Shown piece by piece: positions 7,618 through 17,233 of a stretch of DNA of 64,000 bases. A model generated the notes under the pieces. The model made no database searches. It was not told the DNA's origin and was given only the letters and a program-made list of their open reading frames with translations. This stretch comes from CAIYZT01 sp052387855 (GTDB lineage Bacteria; Pseudomonadota; Alphaproteobacteria; Rhodobacterales; Rhodobacteraceae): positions 62,001 through 126,000 of the forward strand of contig JBQTIT010000018.1 of NCBI GenBank assembly GCA_052387855.1, given 5' to 3'. Positions within the stretch are counted from its first letter, which is position 1; each line of letters begins with the position of its first letter. Position numbers and translations under genes: made by a program.

Positions 7618-8973
7618 ATGACCCAAACCAGACACTCCGCAGGCGGCACCTGGCTGCCAAAGTGGGACCCCGAGAACGCCGCCTTCTGGGAGGCGCAGGG
7701 CAAGGCGCGCGCCTGGACCGCGCTGATCCTGACCACCGCCGGGCTGACCATGGCCTTCATCACCTGGTTCCTGGTCTCGGCCCTGGTCGTGCGCCTGCCG
7801 CAGATCGGCTTTGAGTTCAGCGCGGGCCAGCTTTTCTGGCTGGCGGCGATGCCGGGCCTTGCAGGCGGCACCCTGCGCCTGCTCCACATGTTCCTGGTGC
7901 CGATCTGGGGCACGCGGCACGTCGTCTCGCTCAGCACGCTGTCGCTGCTGGTGCCGCTCGTCGGCTGGTTCTACGCCGTGCAGAACCAAGGCACGCCGTA
8001 TTGGGTGCTGATGGTGCTGGCCTTTCTGGCCGGCCTTGGCGGGGGCAACTTTTCCAGCTTCATGCCCTCGACCAGCATGTTCTTTCCCAAGCGGCTGCAA
8101 GGGACCGCGCTGGCCATCCAGGCCGGGGTCGGCAACTTCGGCGTCTCGGTCGTCCAGTTCGTCACGCCCTGGGTGATCGGCTTTGCGCTCTTGGGCGGCA
8201 TGGCCTGGGTGGGCGAGCCGCAGACCATGGTCAAGGCCGGCATCGAAAGCCAAGTCTACCTGCAAAACGCGCCGCTGGTGATGATCCCCTTCGTCGCCGT
8301 CTTTGGCATCACCGCCTGGCTTTTCCTGAAGTCGATCCCGATCAAGTCCAACTTTGCCGAGCAATTCGACATCTTCCGCTCGGGCAACACCTGGGCGCAG
8401 ACCTCGCTCTACATCATGACCTTTGGCGCCTTCTCGGGGCTGGCCGCCACCTTTCCGCTGCTGATCCGCTCGATCTTTGGCGCCTACGAAGGCGCGCCGG
8501 ACCCGCTCGCCTGGGCCTTCTGGGGGCCGCTGGTCGGCTCGGCCAGCCGGGTGATGGCCGGCCCCCTGGCCGACCGGATGGGCGGTGCGCGGGTGACGCA
8601 CTGGGCCGGGCTGGGGATGCTGGTCTGCGCCGGGTATGTCGCCTGGACCGTGACCACGGTCAGCGGGCTTGACAAGTTTCCCACCTTTGTCGGGGCCATG
8701 CTGGCGCTGTTCTTCTTTGCCGGGGTCGGCAACGCCTCGACCTTCAAGCAGATGCCGATGCTGTTCCCGCCGCGCCAGGCCGGCGGCGTGATCGGCTTTA
8801 CCGCCGCCATCGCGGCCTATGGGCCCTTCATCTTCGGCATGCTCTTTGCCTGGTCCTTTGGCGCCTTCGCCTCGGCGGCGCCGGTGTTCTGGGGGCTGAC
8901 GGGCTTTTTCGCCTTCAACGTGGTGCTGAACTGGGCGCTCTACGCCCGCAAGGGCGCGCCCTACCCCTGCTGA
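7618..8973 (+). CDS. narK2: nitrate/nitrite transporter NarK, type 2
   Basis: A 451-residue major-facilitator protein with about 12 predicted helices. The N-terminal LPKWDPENAAFWEAQGKA is typical of the NarK2 branch, and GVGNFGVSVVQFVTPW is nitrate signature 1. NarK2 exchanges nitrate for nitrite across the inner membrane. It starts 31 nt after narK1 with GAAAGGA upstream of the ATG. In Paracoccus denitrificans the two NarK types are fused in one polypeptide; here they are separate genes. It is intact, so nitrate/nitrite exchange should work even if narK1 is broken. Confidence 0.9.
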   Translation: MTQTRHSAGGTWLPKWDPENAAFWEAQGKARAWTALILTTAGLTMAFITWFLVSALVVRLPQIGFEFSAGQLFWLAAMPGLAGGTLRLLHMFLVPIWGTRHVVSLSTLSLLVPLVGWFYAVQNQGTPYWVLMVLAFLAGLGGGNFSSFMPSTSMFFPKRLQGTALAIQAGVGNFGVSVVQFVTPWVIGFALLGGMAWVGEPQTMVKAGIESQVYLQNAPLVMIPFVAVFGITAWLFLKSIPIKSNFAEQFDIFRSGNTWAQTSLYIMTFGAFSGLAATFPLLIRSIFGAYEGAPDPLAWAFWGPLVGSASRVMAGPLADRMGGARVTHWAGLGMLVCAGYVAWTVTTVSGLDKFPTFVGAMLALFFFAGVGNASTFKQMPMLFPPRQAGGVIGFTAAIAAYGPFIFGMLFAWSFGAFASAAPVFWGLTGFFAFNVVLNWALYARKGAPYPC

Positions 8974-8981
8974 ATCGCCCT

Positions 8982-9004
8982 GCGCGCCGGGGCGACCGGC
9001 GCGC
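8982..9004. promoter_or_regulatory. strong intra-operon hairpin between narK2 and narG
   Basis: GCGCGCCGG / CCGGCGCGC form a perfect 9-bp stem with a 5-nt loop in the 62-nt narK2-narG gap, without a T-tract. It is probably an mRNA stabilising or processing element that lets narGHJI be expressed differently from narK. Confidence 0.5.
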
Positions 9005-9035
9005 ACCCCCTCTCGATGTCCCCCGGAGCCACCCC

Positions 9036-12000
9036 ATGAGCCAGTTTCTCGACCGGTTGAACTTCTTCAAGCCCCAGCGCAAGGACACCTTTGCCGGTGG
9101 TCACGGCCAGACCACCATCGAAAACCGCGACTGGGAGGACACCTATCGCGCGCGCTGGCGTCACGACAAGATCGTGCGGTCAACCCACGGGGTGAACTGC
9201 ACCGGGTCCTGTTCGTGGAAGATCTACGTCAAGTCCGGCATCGTCACCTGGGAGACGCAGCAGACCGACTATCCGCGCACCCGCCCCGACCTGCCCAACC
9301 ACGAACCGCGCGGCTGCGCGCGGGGGGCAAGTTATTCGTGGTATCTCTATTCCGCCAACCGGGTGAAAACGCCTCTTGTGCGGGGCAAGCTGATGCGGCT
9401 CTGGCGCGACAAGCGCCGCACGATGGGCCCGATCGAGGCCTGGACCGCGATCCAGACCGACCCCGCCGCCCGCGCCTCCTACGTCAAGGCGCGTGGCAAG
9501 GGCGGCTTCGTGCGCGCCTCCTGGGACGAGGTGAACGAGATCAACGCCGCCGCCAACGCCTATACGGCCAAGACCTATGGCCCCGACCGCGTGATCGGCT
9601 TTTCGCCCATCCCGGCGATGTCGATGGTCAGCTATGCCGCCGGCTCGCGGTATCTGAGCCTGCTGGGCGGCACCTGCATGTCGTTCTATGACTGGTATTG
9701 CGATCTGCCGCCCGCCTCGCCCATGACCTGGGGCGAGCAGACCGACGTGCCCGAAAGCGCCGACTGGTACAACGCGGGCTATCTGATCCTCTGGGGCTCG
9801 AACGTGCCGCAGACCCGCACGCCGGACGCGCATTTCTACACCGAGGCGCGCTATCGCGGCACCAAGTCGGCCGTGATCTGCCCGGATTATTCCGAGGCCG
9901 CCAAATTCTCGGACATCTGGCTCAACGCCAAGCAGGGCACCGACGCGGCGCTGGGGATGGCGTTCGGCCATGTGATCCTGCGCGAGTTTCACCTTGACCG
10001 GCAGGCCGCGTATTTCGAGGACTATGTTCGCAAGTATTCCGACATGCCGATGCTGGTCAAGCTTGAGGCCCGCGCGGATGGCCGGCTTGTCCCCGGTCGG
10101 CAGCTTCGGGCCTCGGACCTTGCCGGCAACCTGGGCGAGGCGAACAACCCCGAATGGAAAACCATCTGCATTGACGAGTTGACCGGGGCGCTGGTGGCCC
10201 CCAACGGCTCGATCGGGTTCCGCTGGGGCGAGACCGGCAAGTGGAACCTTGAGGAAAAGGCCGGCAAGGACGCCATCGCGCCCAAGCTGACGCTGATCCT
10301 GGACACCGACCATGACGCCGTTGCCACGGTCGATTTTCCCTGGTTCGGCGGCGAGGCGACGCAGGGCTGGGTGAACGATCCGCGCGGCAGGGTCCTGCCG
10401 CGCGCCATCCCGGTCAAGCGGATCACGCTCGCGGACGGCTCGATTGTGCAGGTCGCCACGGTCTTTGACCTCTTGTGCGCCAATTACGGGCTTGATCGCG
10501 GGCTCGGCGGCGAGAACGTGACCCGCGACTACAACGCCGATGTGCCCTTTACCCCCGCCTGGGCCGAGCGGATCACCGGCGTGCCGCGCGACCGCATCAT
10601 CCAGGTGGCGCGCGAGTTTGCCTTGAACGCGGAAAAGACCAATGGCCGCTCGATGATCATCATCGGCGCCGCCATGAACCATTGGTATCACATGGACATG
10701 AACTATCGCGCCGTCATCAACATGCTGGTGATGTGCGGCTGCGTGGGCCAGTCGGGCGGCGGCTGGGCGCATTATGTGGGGCAGGAAAAGCTGCGCCCGC
10801 AAACCGGCTGGACCGCGCTGGCCTTTGCACTGGACTGGGCGCGTCCGCCGCGGCACATGAACTCCACCTCCATGTGGTATGCCCATACCGACCAGTGGCG
10901 CTATGAGACGGTGACGGCCAGGGAAATCCTGTCCCCCACCGCGCCGGATGGCGATTGGCAAAGCCTGAGCCTGATCGATTACAACATCCGCGCCGAGCGG
11001 ATGGGCTGGCTACCCTCGGCACCCCAGTTGCGGACGAACCCGCTCAAGGTCGGTGCCGCCGCCCGGGCCGAAGGGATCGAGGCCAGGGACTATGTGGCGC
11101 GCGAGATGAAATCCGGCGCGCTGGAGATGTCCTGCATGGACCCCGACGCGCCGGAAAACTGGCCGCGCAACCTTTATGTCTGGCGCTCGAACCTGCTGGG
11201 GTCCTCGGGCAAGGGGCATGAGTATTTCCTGAAACACCTTCTGGGCACAGATCACGGCGTGCAGGGCAAGGATCTGGGCGAGGAAGGACGGCAAAAGCCG
11301 GTCGAGGCGCGCTGGCACGACAAGGCGCCCGAGGGCAAGCTGGACCTTCTGACCTGCATCGACTTTCGCATGTCCACCACCGCCGTCTATGCCGATGTCG
11401 TCCTGCCGACCGCAAGCTGGTACGAAAAGGACGATCTGAACACCTCGGACATGCACCCCTTCATCCATCCGCTGCAGGCGGCGGTGGACCCGGCCTATGA
11501 GTCCAGGACCGACTGGGAGATCTTCAAGGGTCTGGCCCGCACCCTGTCGGCCATCGTTCCCGGCTATCTGGGGGTGGAAACCGATGTCGTGCAACTGCCG
11601 ATGCAGCACGACAGCCCGGGCGAGGTGACGCAGGCCTTTGTCAAGGACTGGGCCAAGGGCGAATGTGACCTGATCCCCGGCAAGACCGCGCCTGCCTATA
11701 TCGCGGTCGAACGGGATTACCCCAACCTTTACGCCCGCTTTACCGCCCTGGGGCCGCTGATGGACAAGGTCGGCAACGGCGGCAAGGGCATTTCCTGGGA
11801 CACCAAGACCGAGGTGCATCACCTCAAGGCGCTGAACGGCGTGCAGGTCGAGGGCGCCGGCAAGGGCCTGGCCCGGATCGAAACCGCCATCGACGCCTGC
11901 GAGGTGGTGCTGATGCTGGCGCCCGAAACGAATGGCGAGGTGGCGGTGAAAGCCTGGCACGCGCTGGAAAAGGTCACCGGCCGTGACCATGCCCATCTGG

Positions 12001-12788
12001 CCGAGGTGAAGCAGGACGAAAAGATCCGCTTCCGCGACATCGCGGCGCAACCGCGCAAGATCATCTCCTCGCCCACCTGGTCGGGGATCGAAAGCGAAGA
12101 GGTCTGCTACAACGCCGGCTGGACCAATGTGCACGAGCTGATCCCCTGGCGTACCCTGTCGGGCCGCCAGCAGCTTTATCAGGATCACCTCTGGATGCAG
12201 GCCTTTGGCGAATTCTTCGTCACCTGGCGCCCGCCGGTGGACCTGAAGACCATCACCCCCGCCGCGACGAAATCGCTGGCGCCGGACGAGCGGCATGTGG
12301 TGCTGAACTTCATCACCCCGCACCAGAAATGGGGCATCCATTCGACCTATTCCGACAACCTCCTGATGCTGACGCTGAACCGTGGCGGCCCGGTGGTCTG
12401 GGTGTCCGAGACGGATGCCAAGACCGCAGGCATCGTCGACAACGACTGGGTCGAGGTCTTCAACACCAACGGCGTGATCGCCGCCCGCGCGGTGGTCAGC
12501 CAGCGGATGAAGGATGGCACCATGTTCATGTATCACGCACAGGAAAAGATCGTGAACACCCCCGGCAGCCAGATCACCGGCCAGCGCGGCGGCATCCACA
12601 ACTCGGTCACCCGCACGGTGCTGAAGCCCACCCACATGATCGGCGCCTACGCCCAGTTGAGCTATGGCTTCAACTATTATGGCACGGTCGGCGCCAACCG
12701 GGACGAGTTCGTGATCCTGCGCAAGATGGCAAAGGTCGACTGGCTTGACACACCGGCCATCCCCGCAACCGACAAGACGGAGGCATAG
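9036..12788 (+). CDS. narG: respiratory nitrate reductase alpha subunit NarG
   Basis: A 1250-residue catalytic subunit carrying the Mo-bis-MGD cofactor and the FS0 iron-sulphur cluster on the cytoplasmic face of the inner membrane; it reduces nitrate to nitrite. FS0 ligands are visible as His51, Cys55 and Cys59 in HGVNCTGSC and Cys94 in RGCARG. The molybdenum ligand is Asp219 in SFYDWYCD (Asp222 in E. coli). The N-terminus (MSQFLDRLNFFK, RDWEDTYRARW) aligns with E. coli NarG, fixing the start; GGAG precedes the ATG. Length is normal. It is followed 3 nt later by narH. Confidence 0.98.
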   Translation: MSQFLDRLNFFKPQRKDTFAGGHGQTTIENRDWEDTYRARWRHDKIVRSTHGVNCTGSCSWKIYVKSGIVTWETQQTDYPRTRPDLPNHEPRGCARGASYSWYLYSANRVKTPLVRGKLMRLWRDKRRTMGPIEAWTAIQTDPAARASYVKARGKGGFVRASWDEVNEINAAANAYTAKTYGPDRVIGFSPIPAMSMVSYAAGSRYLSLLGGTCMSFYDWYCDLPPASPMTWGEQTDVPESADWYNAGYLILWGSNVPQTRTPDAHFYTEARYRGTKSAVICPDYSEAAKFSDIWLNAKQGTDAALGMAFGHVILREFHLDRQAAYFEDYVRKYSDMPMLVKLEARADGRLVPGRQLRASDLAGNLGEANNPEWKTICIDELTGALVAPNGSIGFRWGETGKWNLEEKAGKDAIAPKLTLILDTDHDAVATVDFPWFGGEATQGWVNDPRGRVLPRAIPVKRITLADGSIVQVATVFDLLCANYGLDRGLGGENVTRDYNADVPFTPAWAERITGVPRDRIIQVAREFALNAEKTNGRSMIIIGAAMNHWYHMDMNYRAVINMLVMCGCVGQSGGGWAHYVGQEKLRPQTGWTALAFALDWARPPRHMNSTSMWYAHTDQWRYETVTAREILSPTAPDGDWQSLSLIDYNIRAERMGWLPSAPQLRTNPLKVGAAARAEGIEARDYVAREMKSGALEMSCMDPDAPENWPRNLYVWRSNLLGSSGKGHEYFLKHLLGTDHGVQGKDLGEEGRQKPVEARWHDKAPEGKLDLLTCIDFRMSTTAVYADVVLPTASWYEKDDLNTSDMHPFIHPLQAAVDPAYESRTDWEIFKGLARTLSAIVPGYLGVETDVVQLPMQHDSPGEVTQAFVKDWAKGECDLIPGKTAPAYIAVERDYPNLYARFTALGPLMDKVGNGGKGISWDTKTEVHHLKALNGVQVEGAGKGLARIETAIDACEVVLMLAPETNGEVAVKAWHALEKVTGRDHAHLAEVKQDEKIRFRDIAAQPRKIISSPTWSGIESEEVCYNAGWTNVHELIPWRTLSGRQQLYQDHLWMQAFGEFFVTWRPPVDLKTITPAATKSLAPDERHVVLNFITPHQKWGIHSTYSDNLLMLTLNRGGPVVWVSETDAKTAGIVDNDWVEVFNTNGVIAARAVVSQRMKDGTMFMYHAQEKIVNTPGSQITGQRGGIHNSVTRTVLKPTHMIGAYAQLSYGFNYYGTVGANRDEFVILRKMAKVDWLDTPAIPATDKTEA

Positions 12789-12791
12789 GCG

Positions 12792-14309
12792 ATGAGAGTT
12801 CGCGCTCAGATCGGCATGGTGCTGAACCTCGACAAGTGCATCGGCTGCCATACCTGCTCGGTCACCTGCAAAAATGTCTGGACCACGCGGGAAGGCGTTG
12901 AATACGCCTGGTTCAACAACGTCGAGACCAAGCCCGGCATCGGTTACCCCAAGGACTGGGAGAACCAGAAACGCTGGAACGGCGGCTGGACGCGCAAGGC
13001 GGACGGCAGCCTGCAACCAAAGCAGGGCGGCAAGTGGCGGGTTCTGGCGAACATCTTCGCCAACCCCGACCTGCCCGAGATCGACGACTTTTACGAGCCC
13101 TTCGATTTCGACCACGACCATTTGAAATCGGCCCCCGAGATGAACGCCTTTCCCACCGCCCGCCCCCGGTCAAAGATCACGGGCGAGCGGATGGAAAAGA
13201 TCGAATGGGGCCCCAACTGGGAGGAAATCCTGGGCGGAGAATTCGCGAAACGCTCGCAGGACGCCAACTTTGAAGGCGTGCAGAAGGCGATCTATGGCGA
13301 GTACGAGAACACCTTCATGATGTACCTGCCGCGCCTGTGCGAGCATTGCCTGAACCCCGCCTGCGTCGCCTCTTGCCCCTCGGGCGCGATCTACAAGCGC
13401 GAGGATGACGGGGTCGTGCTGATCGATCAGGAAAAATGCCGGGGCTGGCGGATGTGCGTGTCCGGCTGTCCCTACAAGAAGATCTATTACAACTGGTCGT
13501 CGGGCAAATCCGAGAAATGCACTTTGTGCTATCCGCGCCTCGAAAGCGGCCAGCCGACGGTGTGCTCGGAAACCTGCGTGGGTCGCATCCGGTATCTGGG
13601 GGTCATGCTCTATGACGCCGACAAGATCGCGCAGGCGGCATCGGTCGAGCATGAAAAGCAGCTCTACGACGCGCAATTGGGGGTCTTCCTTGACCCCAAG
13701 GACCCCGCCGTGATCGCCGCCGCCCGGGCCGAGGGGATCCCCGAGGACTGGATCAGGGGCGCGCAAACCTCGCCCATCTGGAAGATGGCGATGGAATGGA
13801 AGATCGCCTTTCCGCTGCATCCCGAATACCGCACCTTGCCGATGGTCCGGTATGTGCCGCCGCTCTCGCCGATCCAGAACGCCGCCGCCGCCGGCCAGAT
13901 CGCGGCGCAGGACGACATGCCCGATGTGCGGTCCCTGCGCATCCCGGTGCGCTATCTGGCCAACATGTTGACGGCGGGCGACGAGGCCCCGGTCGTGACC
14001 GCGCTGGAGCGGATGCTGGCCATGAGGTCCTACATGCGGTCCAAGACCATCGACGGAGTGATCAACCTGGGCGTGGCGAGCCGCGTCGGGATGACGCCGC
14101 ATCAGATCGACGAGATGTATCACCTCATGGCCATCGCCAATTACGAGGACCGCTTCGTCATCCCCACACCCCACCGCGAACTGGTCGAGGATGCCTATGA
14201 CCTCAAGGGCGGCTGCGGCTTTACCGATGGCAACGGCTGCTCGTCCGGATCATCGGGCAAGACGCTGTTCGGCCAAAAGAAGTTCCGCGCGCCGACGGAG
14301 TTCCTGTAA
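12792..14309 (+). CDS. narH: respiratory nitrate reductase beta subunit NarH
   Basis: A 505-residue iron-sulphur subunit passing electrons from NarI to NarG. Four cysteine groups are visible: CIGCHTCSVTC (Cys16/19/22/26), CEHCLNPACVASCPSG, CRGWRMCVSGCPYKK, and CTLCYPR. The tryptophan in the third group replaces a cysteine, which gives the [3Fe-4S] centre typical of NarH. The C-terminal GGCGFTDGNGCSSGSSG tail is also typical. It begins 3 nt after narG, and its TAA shares a base with the narJ ATG. Confidence 0.98.
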   Translation: MRVRAQIGMVLNLDKCIGCHTCSVTCKNVWTTREGVEYAWFNNVETKPGIGYPKDWENQKRWNGGWTRKADGSLQPKQGGKWRVLANIFANPDLPEIDDFYEPFDFDHDHLKSAPEMNAFPTARPRSKITGERMEKIEWGPNWEEILGGEFAKRSQDANFEGVQKAIYGEYENTFMMYLPRLCEHCLNPACVASCPSGAIYKREDDGVVLIDQEKCRGWRMCVSGCPYKKIYYNWSSGKSEKCTLCYPRLESGQPTVCSETCVGRIRYLGVMLYDADKIAQAASVEHEKQLYDAQLGVFLDPKDPAVIAAARAEGIPEDWIRGAQTSPIWKMAMEWKIAFPLHPEYRTLPMVRYVPPLSPIQNAAAAGQIAAQDDMPDVRSLRIPVRYLANMLTAGDEAPVVTALERMLAMRSYMRSKTIDGVINLGVASRVGMTPHQIDEMYHLMAIANYEDRFVIPTPHRELVEDAYDLKGGCGFTDGNGCSSGSSGKTLFGQKKFRAPTEFL

Positions 14310-15031
14310 TGAAGGGTCAAGACATGAAAAGCTTTCGCGCGCTGTCGGCGCTGCTGTCCTACCCCTCGGCCGAGTTGCAGGCCGCCGTCCCCCAAATCCG
14401 CGCGCTTCTGCGGGCCGAGGGGGTGATTTCGCCCGCAGCGGTTGCGGCGATGGAGCCGCTGCTGCGCGGGCTTCGGGCAGGCGATCTTTACGATCTGCAG
14501 GAAACCTATGTGCTGCTGTTCGACCGGGCCCGCAGCCTGTCGCTGAACCTTTTCGAGCATGTCCACGGCGAAAGCCGCGACCGGGGCGGGGCCATGGTCG
14601 ACCTCTTGGACACCTACCGCGCCGGCGGACTTGACCTGACGGGCGCCGAACTGCCCGATCATCTGCCGGTGCTCCTGGAATTTCTGTCGACCCAGAGCCC
14701 GGCCGTGGCGAGCGAAACCCTCGCCGACGCCGGCCCGATCCTTGTGGCCCTGGCCGAAAGGCTTGTCCGGCGCGAAACCCCCTATGCGGCCGTTCTGGCC
14801 GCGCTGGTCGACCTTGCCAGCGCCGACCGGACGACCGAGGCCGCCCGGACCCTGCTGGCCGAGGCCATGGACGATCCTGCCGACATGGCGGCGCTGGACC
14901 GGACCTATGCCGAGGCGCAGGTCATGTTCGGCCCCGATCCGGGCGCCGGATGCCCCGCCGCGCGCGATGTGCTGTCGCGCATGGCAACCCCGCCCGAACA
15001 CGCCGCGCCCGGCGCGCCGGCCCTGACCTGA
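14309..15031 (+). CDS. narJ: nitrate reductase assembly chaperone NarJ
   Basis: A 240-residue all-alpha chaperone of the TorD/NarJ group: N-terminal FRALSALLSYPSAEL and central YVLLFDRARSLSLNLFEHVHGESRDRG, which is the family hallmark. NarJ holds apo-NarGH until the molybdenum cofactor is inserted and is not part of the final complex. The start codon overlaps the narH stop (TAATG), indicating translational coupling. A second ATG 15 nt downstream is an alternative start. Confidence 0.95.
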   Translation: MKGQDMKSFRALSALLSYPSAELQAAVPQIRALLRAEGVISPAAVAAMEPLLRGLRAGDLYDLQETYVLLFDRARSLSLNLFEHVHGESRDRGGAMVDLLDTYRAGGLDLTGAELPDHLPVLLEFLSTQSPAVASETLADAGPILVALAERLVRRETPYAAVLAALVDLASADRTTEAARTLLAEAMDDPADMAALDRTYAEAQVMFGPDPGAGCPAARDVLSRMATPPEHAAPGAPALT

Positions 15032-15044
15032 CCCGGAGGCTGAC

Positions 15045-15764
15045 ATGCACCACTTTCTCTTTGGCGTCCTGCCCTATCTGGCCGTCACCATCATGGTCGC
15101 AGGCTCGATCATCCGCTATGACCGCGACCCCTTTACCTGGAAATCCAAGTCCAGCCAGCTTTTGCGAAAGCGCAGCTTCATCCTTGGCTCGGTCCTCTTT
15201 CACGTCGGCGTGCTGATGATCCTGGTCGGCCATCTGGTCGGCCTGCTGACCCCCATCGCGGTCTTTGACGCGCTGGGGGTTTCGCACGCGGCCAAGCAGA
15301 TCCTGGCCGTGGTGGCCGGGGGCGTCGCCGGGGTCATGGCGCTGGCCGGGGGGATGATCCTGCTTGTGCGCCGCTTTGGCGATCCGCGCATCCGGGCAAA
15401 CTCGGGCTTTGGCGACAATCTGGTGATCGTCATGCTGGTGGCGCAGGTCATCCTTGGGCTGGGGTCGATCTTTCCGACCCTGTCGCATCTGGATGGCAGC
15501 GAGATGGTCAAGTTCATGGCCTGGGCGCAGGGCATCGCGTACTTCCAGCCCGGCGCGGCCGGCCACATCGCCGATGTGCATTGGATCTACAAGGCGCATA
15601 TCCTGCTTGGGCTGGCGCTTTTCATCGTCTTTCCCTTTACCCGGCTGGTCCACATGATCTCGGCCCCGGTGCGCTACCTGTGGCGGCCCGGCTATCAGAT
15701 CGTCCGCTCGCGCCGGGGGGCCAAGGCTGGCCCCTCAGGCGTGGGCCCGGTGCGGAGGGGTTGA
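15045..15764 (+). CDS. narI: respiratory nitrate reductase gamma subunit NarI (cytochrome b)
   Basis: A 239-residue membrane subunit with five predicted helices that oxidises quinol on the periplasmic side and anchors NarGH. Haem-ligand histidines are visible in LFHVGVLMILVGHLVG and in KAHILLGLALFIVFPFTRLVHM. The start MHHFLFGVLPYLAVTI follows GGAGG. It ends 3 nt before the next ATG, so the PPIase gene is probably co-transcribed. Confidence 0.96.
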   Translation: MHHFLFGVLPYLAVTIMVAGSIIRYDRDPFTWKSKSSQLLRKRSFILGSVLFHVGVLMILVGHLVGLLTPIAVFDALGVSHAAKQILAVVAGGVAGVMALAGGMILLVRRFGDPRIRANSGFGDNLVIVMLVAQVILGLGSIFPTLSHLDGSEMVKFMAWAQGIAYFQPGAAGHIADVHWIYKAHILLGLALFIVFPFTRLVHMISAPVRYLWRPGYQIVRSRRGAKAGPSGVGPVRRG

Positions 15765-15767
15765 GGG

Positions 15768-16568
15768 ATGAACGCGCCGCTTCTGCCGCCGGTCTTTGTG
15801 AACGGCACCGAAATCCCCGCCGCCGCCATCGCCGCCGAGGCGCAGAACCACCCCGCGCCGCCGGGCAAGCCCGGTCTGGCCTGGCGCGCGGCGGCGCAGG
15901 CCCTGGCGCTGCGCGAGGTCTGCCTGCAAGCCGCGCGGGCCGAGGGGGTCTCGGCCAGACCGTCTGAATGCGCCCCGGGCCAATGGGAGACCGAGGACGA
16001 GGCCCTGATCCGGGCCTATCTCGAAACCCGCATCGCCCCGACCGAGCCGGACGAGACCGCCCTGCGCGCCGCCTATGACGCGCGGCCGGGCCGGTTCCGT
16101 GCGCCCGACCTGTGGCAGGTCGCCCATATCCTGATCCCGGCACGGCCCGGAGATACGGCGGCCGAGGGCAACGCGCTGGCCCTCGCCAGGGACTTGGCTG
16201 AGGAGCTGGCCGAGGCGCCCGCGCGCTTTGGCGAGCTTGCCGCGCGGCATTCGGCCTGCTCGTCGGCCAAGACCGGGGGGCAACTGGGCCAGATCGGCCC
16301 CGGCGACACCGCCCCGGAATTCGAGGCGGCCCTGTCGGCCCTCATCCCCGGCCAGACCACGAAAACCCCGGTCCGCACCCGGTTCGGGTTTCACATCATC
16401 CGGCTTGACGCCCATGCGCGGGGCGACATCCTGCCCTATGCGGCGGTCCGCCCGCGCCTGATGGAGGCGGCCCGCAAGGCGGCCTGGGCGCAGGCGGCGC
16501 GGGGTCTGGCACAGGGCCTGATGGAGCGGGCCGAGATCAGGGGCCTGTACCCCCCAAGCGCCGGATAG
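15768..16568 (+). CDS. parvulin-type peptidyl-prolyl cis-trans isomerase, nar-linked
   Basis: A 266-residue protein with a C-terminal parvulin rotamase domain (LWQVAHILIPA ... FGELAARHSACSSAKTGGQLG ... TRFGFHIIRLDA, about residues 115-225) and an N-terminal helical region (NifM/PpiC-like). No signal peptide or membrane helix is evident, so it probably acts in the cytoplasm. A PPIase gene in this position is common in nar operons, presumably assisting NarGHI folding. It is closely spaced behind narI and convergent with pabC. Confidence 0.87.
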   Translation: MNAPLLPPVFVNGTEIPAAAIAAEAQNHPAPPGKPGLAWRAAAQALALREVCLQAARAEGVSARPSECAPGQWETEDEALIRAYLETRIAPTEPDETALRAAYDARPGRFRAPDLWQVAHILIPARPGDTAAEGNALALARDLAEELAEAPARFGELAARHSACSSAKTGGQLGQIGPGDTAPEFEAALSALIPGQTTKTPVRTRFGFHIIRLDAHARGDILPYAAVRPRLMEAARKAAWAQAARGLAQGLMERAEIRGLYPPSAG

Positions 16569-16600
16569 GTGCACGGCGGGCTTTTCGGCGCACCCGCCCG

Positions 16601-17233
16601 TCAGCCCGCCCAGACCGCCGGCATCAGCCCGCGCAGCGAATTGCCGACCCAAAGGCGCACGCGGGTCAGATCGCCGGCCGCCAGCACCTCTTCGGTGCAG
16701 GACATCTCGGCGCGCAACACCCCGGGCAACAGCCCGCAGGCCAGCGGCGGGGTGCGCAGACCCTTGCCGCGATCAAAGAACAGCGTGGTGATGGTGCCAT
16801 CGCAGACCTCGTCCCGCTCGTTCAGGAACAGGGCCTCGTCCAGACCCTCGGCCAGGCCGGCACGCTCGGCGTCATAGGCGGGGCGGTGGGTGGATTTGAG
16901 CGCAAGCCAGGGATCGCCCGAGGCCAGACGCCGCCGCGCCAGCCCCAGGCGCCAGACCGAGGGCGATGTGGGCAGCGCCGACTGCTCGACCGCGATATCC
17001 CCCGCCACGCCCAGCGTCAGGCGCAGCCGCTCCCCGCCCGCCGGATCGGCCCCGTCCAGGGCCGCATCGAACCGCGCGGGCGCAAAGACCCAGCCCAGCG
17101 CCGCCGCCCCCCGCGCCATGCGCGCCCGGTGCAGCCCCGCGCGCGGCGAGCCCAGCCGAAAGGTCTCGATCAGCCTGAGACCCGGGGCGCCAGCCCCCCC
17201 GCGTAACGCGCTTTCCACAATGCCTCTTCCCAT
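16601..17233 (-). CDS. pabC: aminotransferase class IV, probable aminodeoxychorismate lyase (PabC)
   Basis: A 210-residue fold-type IV PLP enzyme. LALKSTHRPAYD contains the likely PLP lysine, followed by EALFLNERDEVCDGTITTLFFD and a GLLPGVLR glycine-rich loop. PabC releases pyruvate from aminodeoxychorismate to give p-aminobenzoate for folate. It overlaps the end of pabB by 64 nt from this ATG. A GTG 15 nt further in (17218), with AGAGG just upstream and 205 residues, is an equally good start and would shorten the overlap. The pairing with pabB strongly supports the assignment. Confidence 0.83.
   Translation of the reverse strand: MGRGIVESALRGGAGAPGLRLIETFRLGSPRAGLHRARMARGAAALGWVFAPARFDAALDGADPAGGERLRLTLGVAGDIAVEQSALPTSPSVWRLGLARRRLASGDPWLALKSTHRPAYDAERAGLAEGLDEALFLNERDEVCDGTITTLFFDRGKGLRTPPLACGLLPGVLRAEMSCTEEVLAAGDLTRVRLWVGNSLRGLMPAVWAG

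Noticed and set aside
11010..13121. Long open frame antisense to narG/narH
   Set aside because: Mirror of conserved narG and narH codons; no independent evidence.
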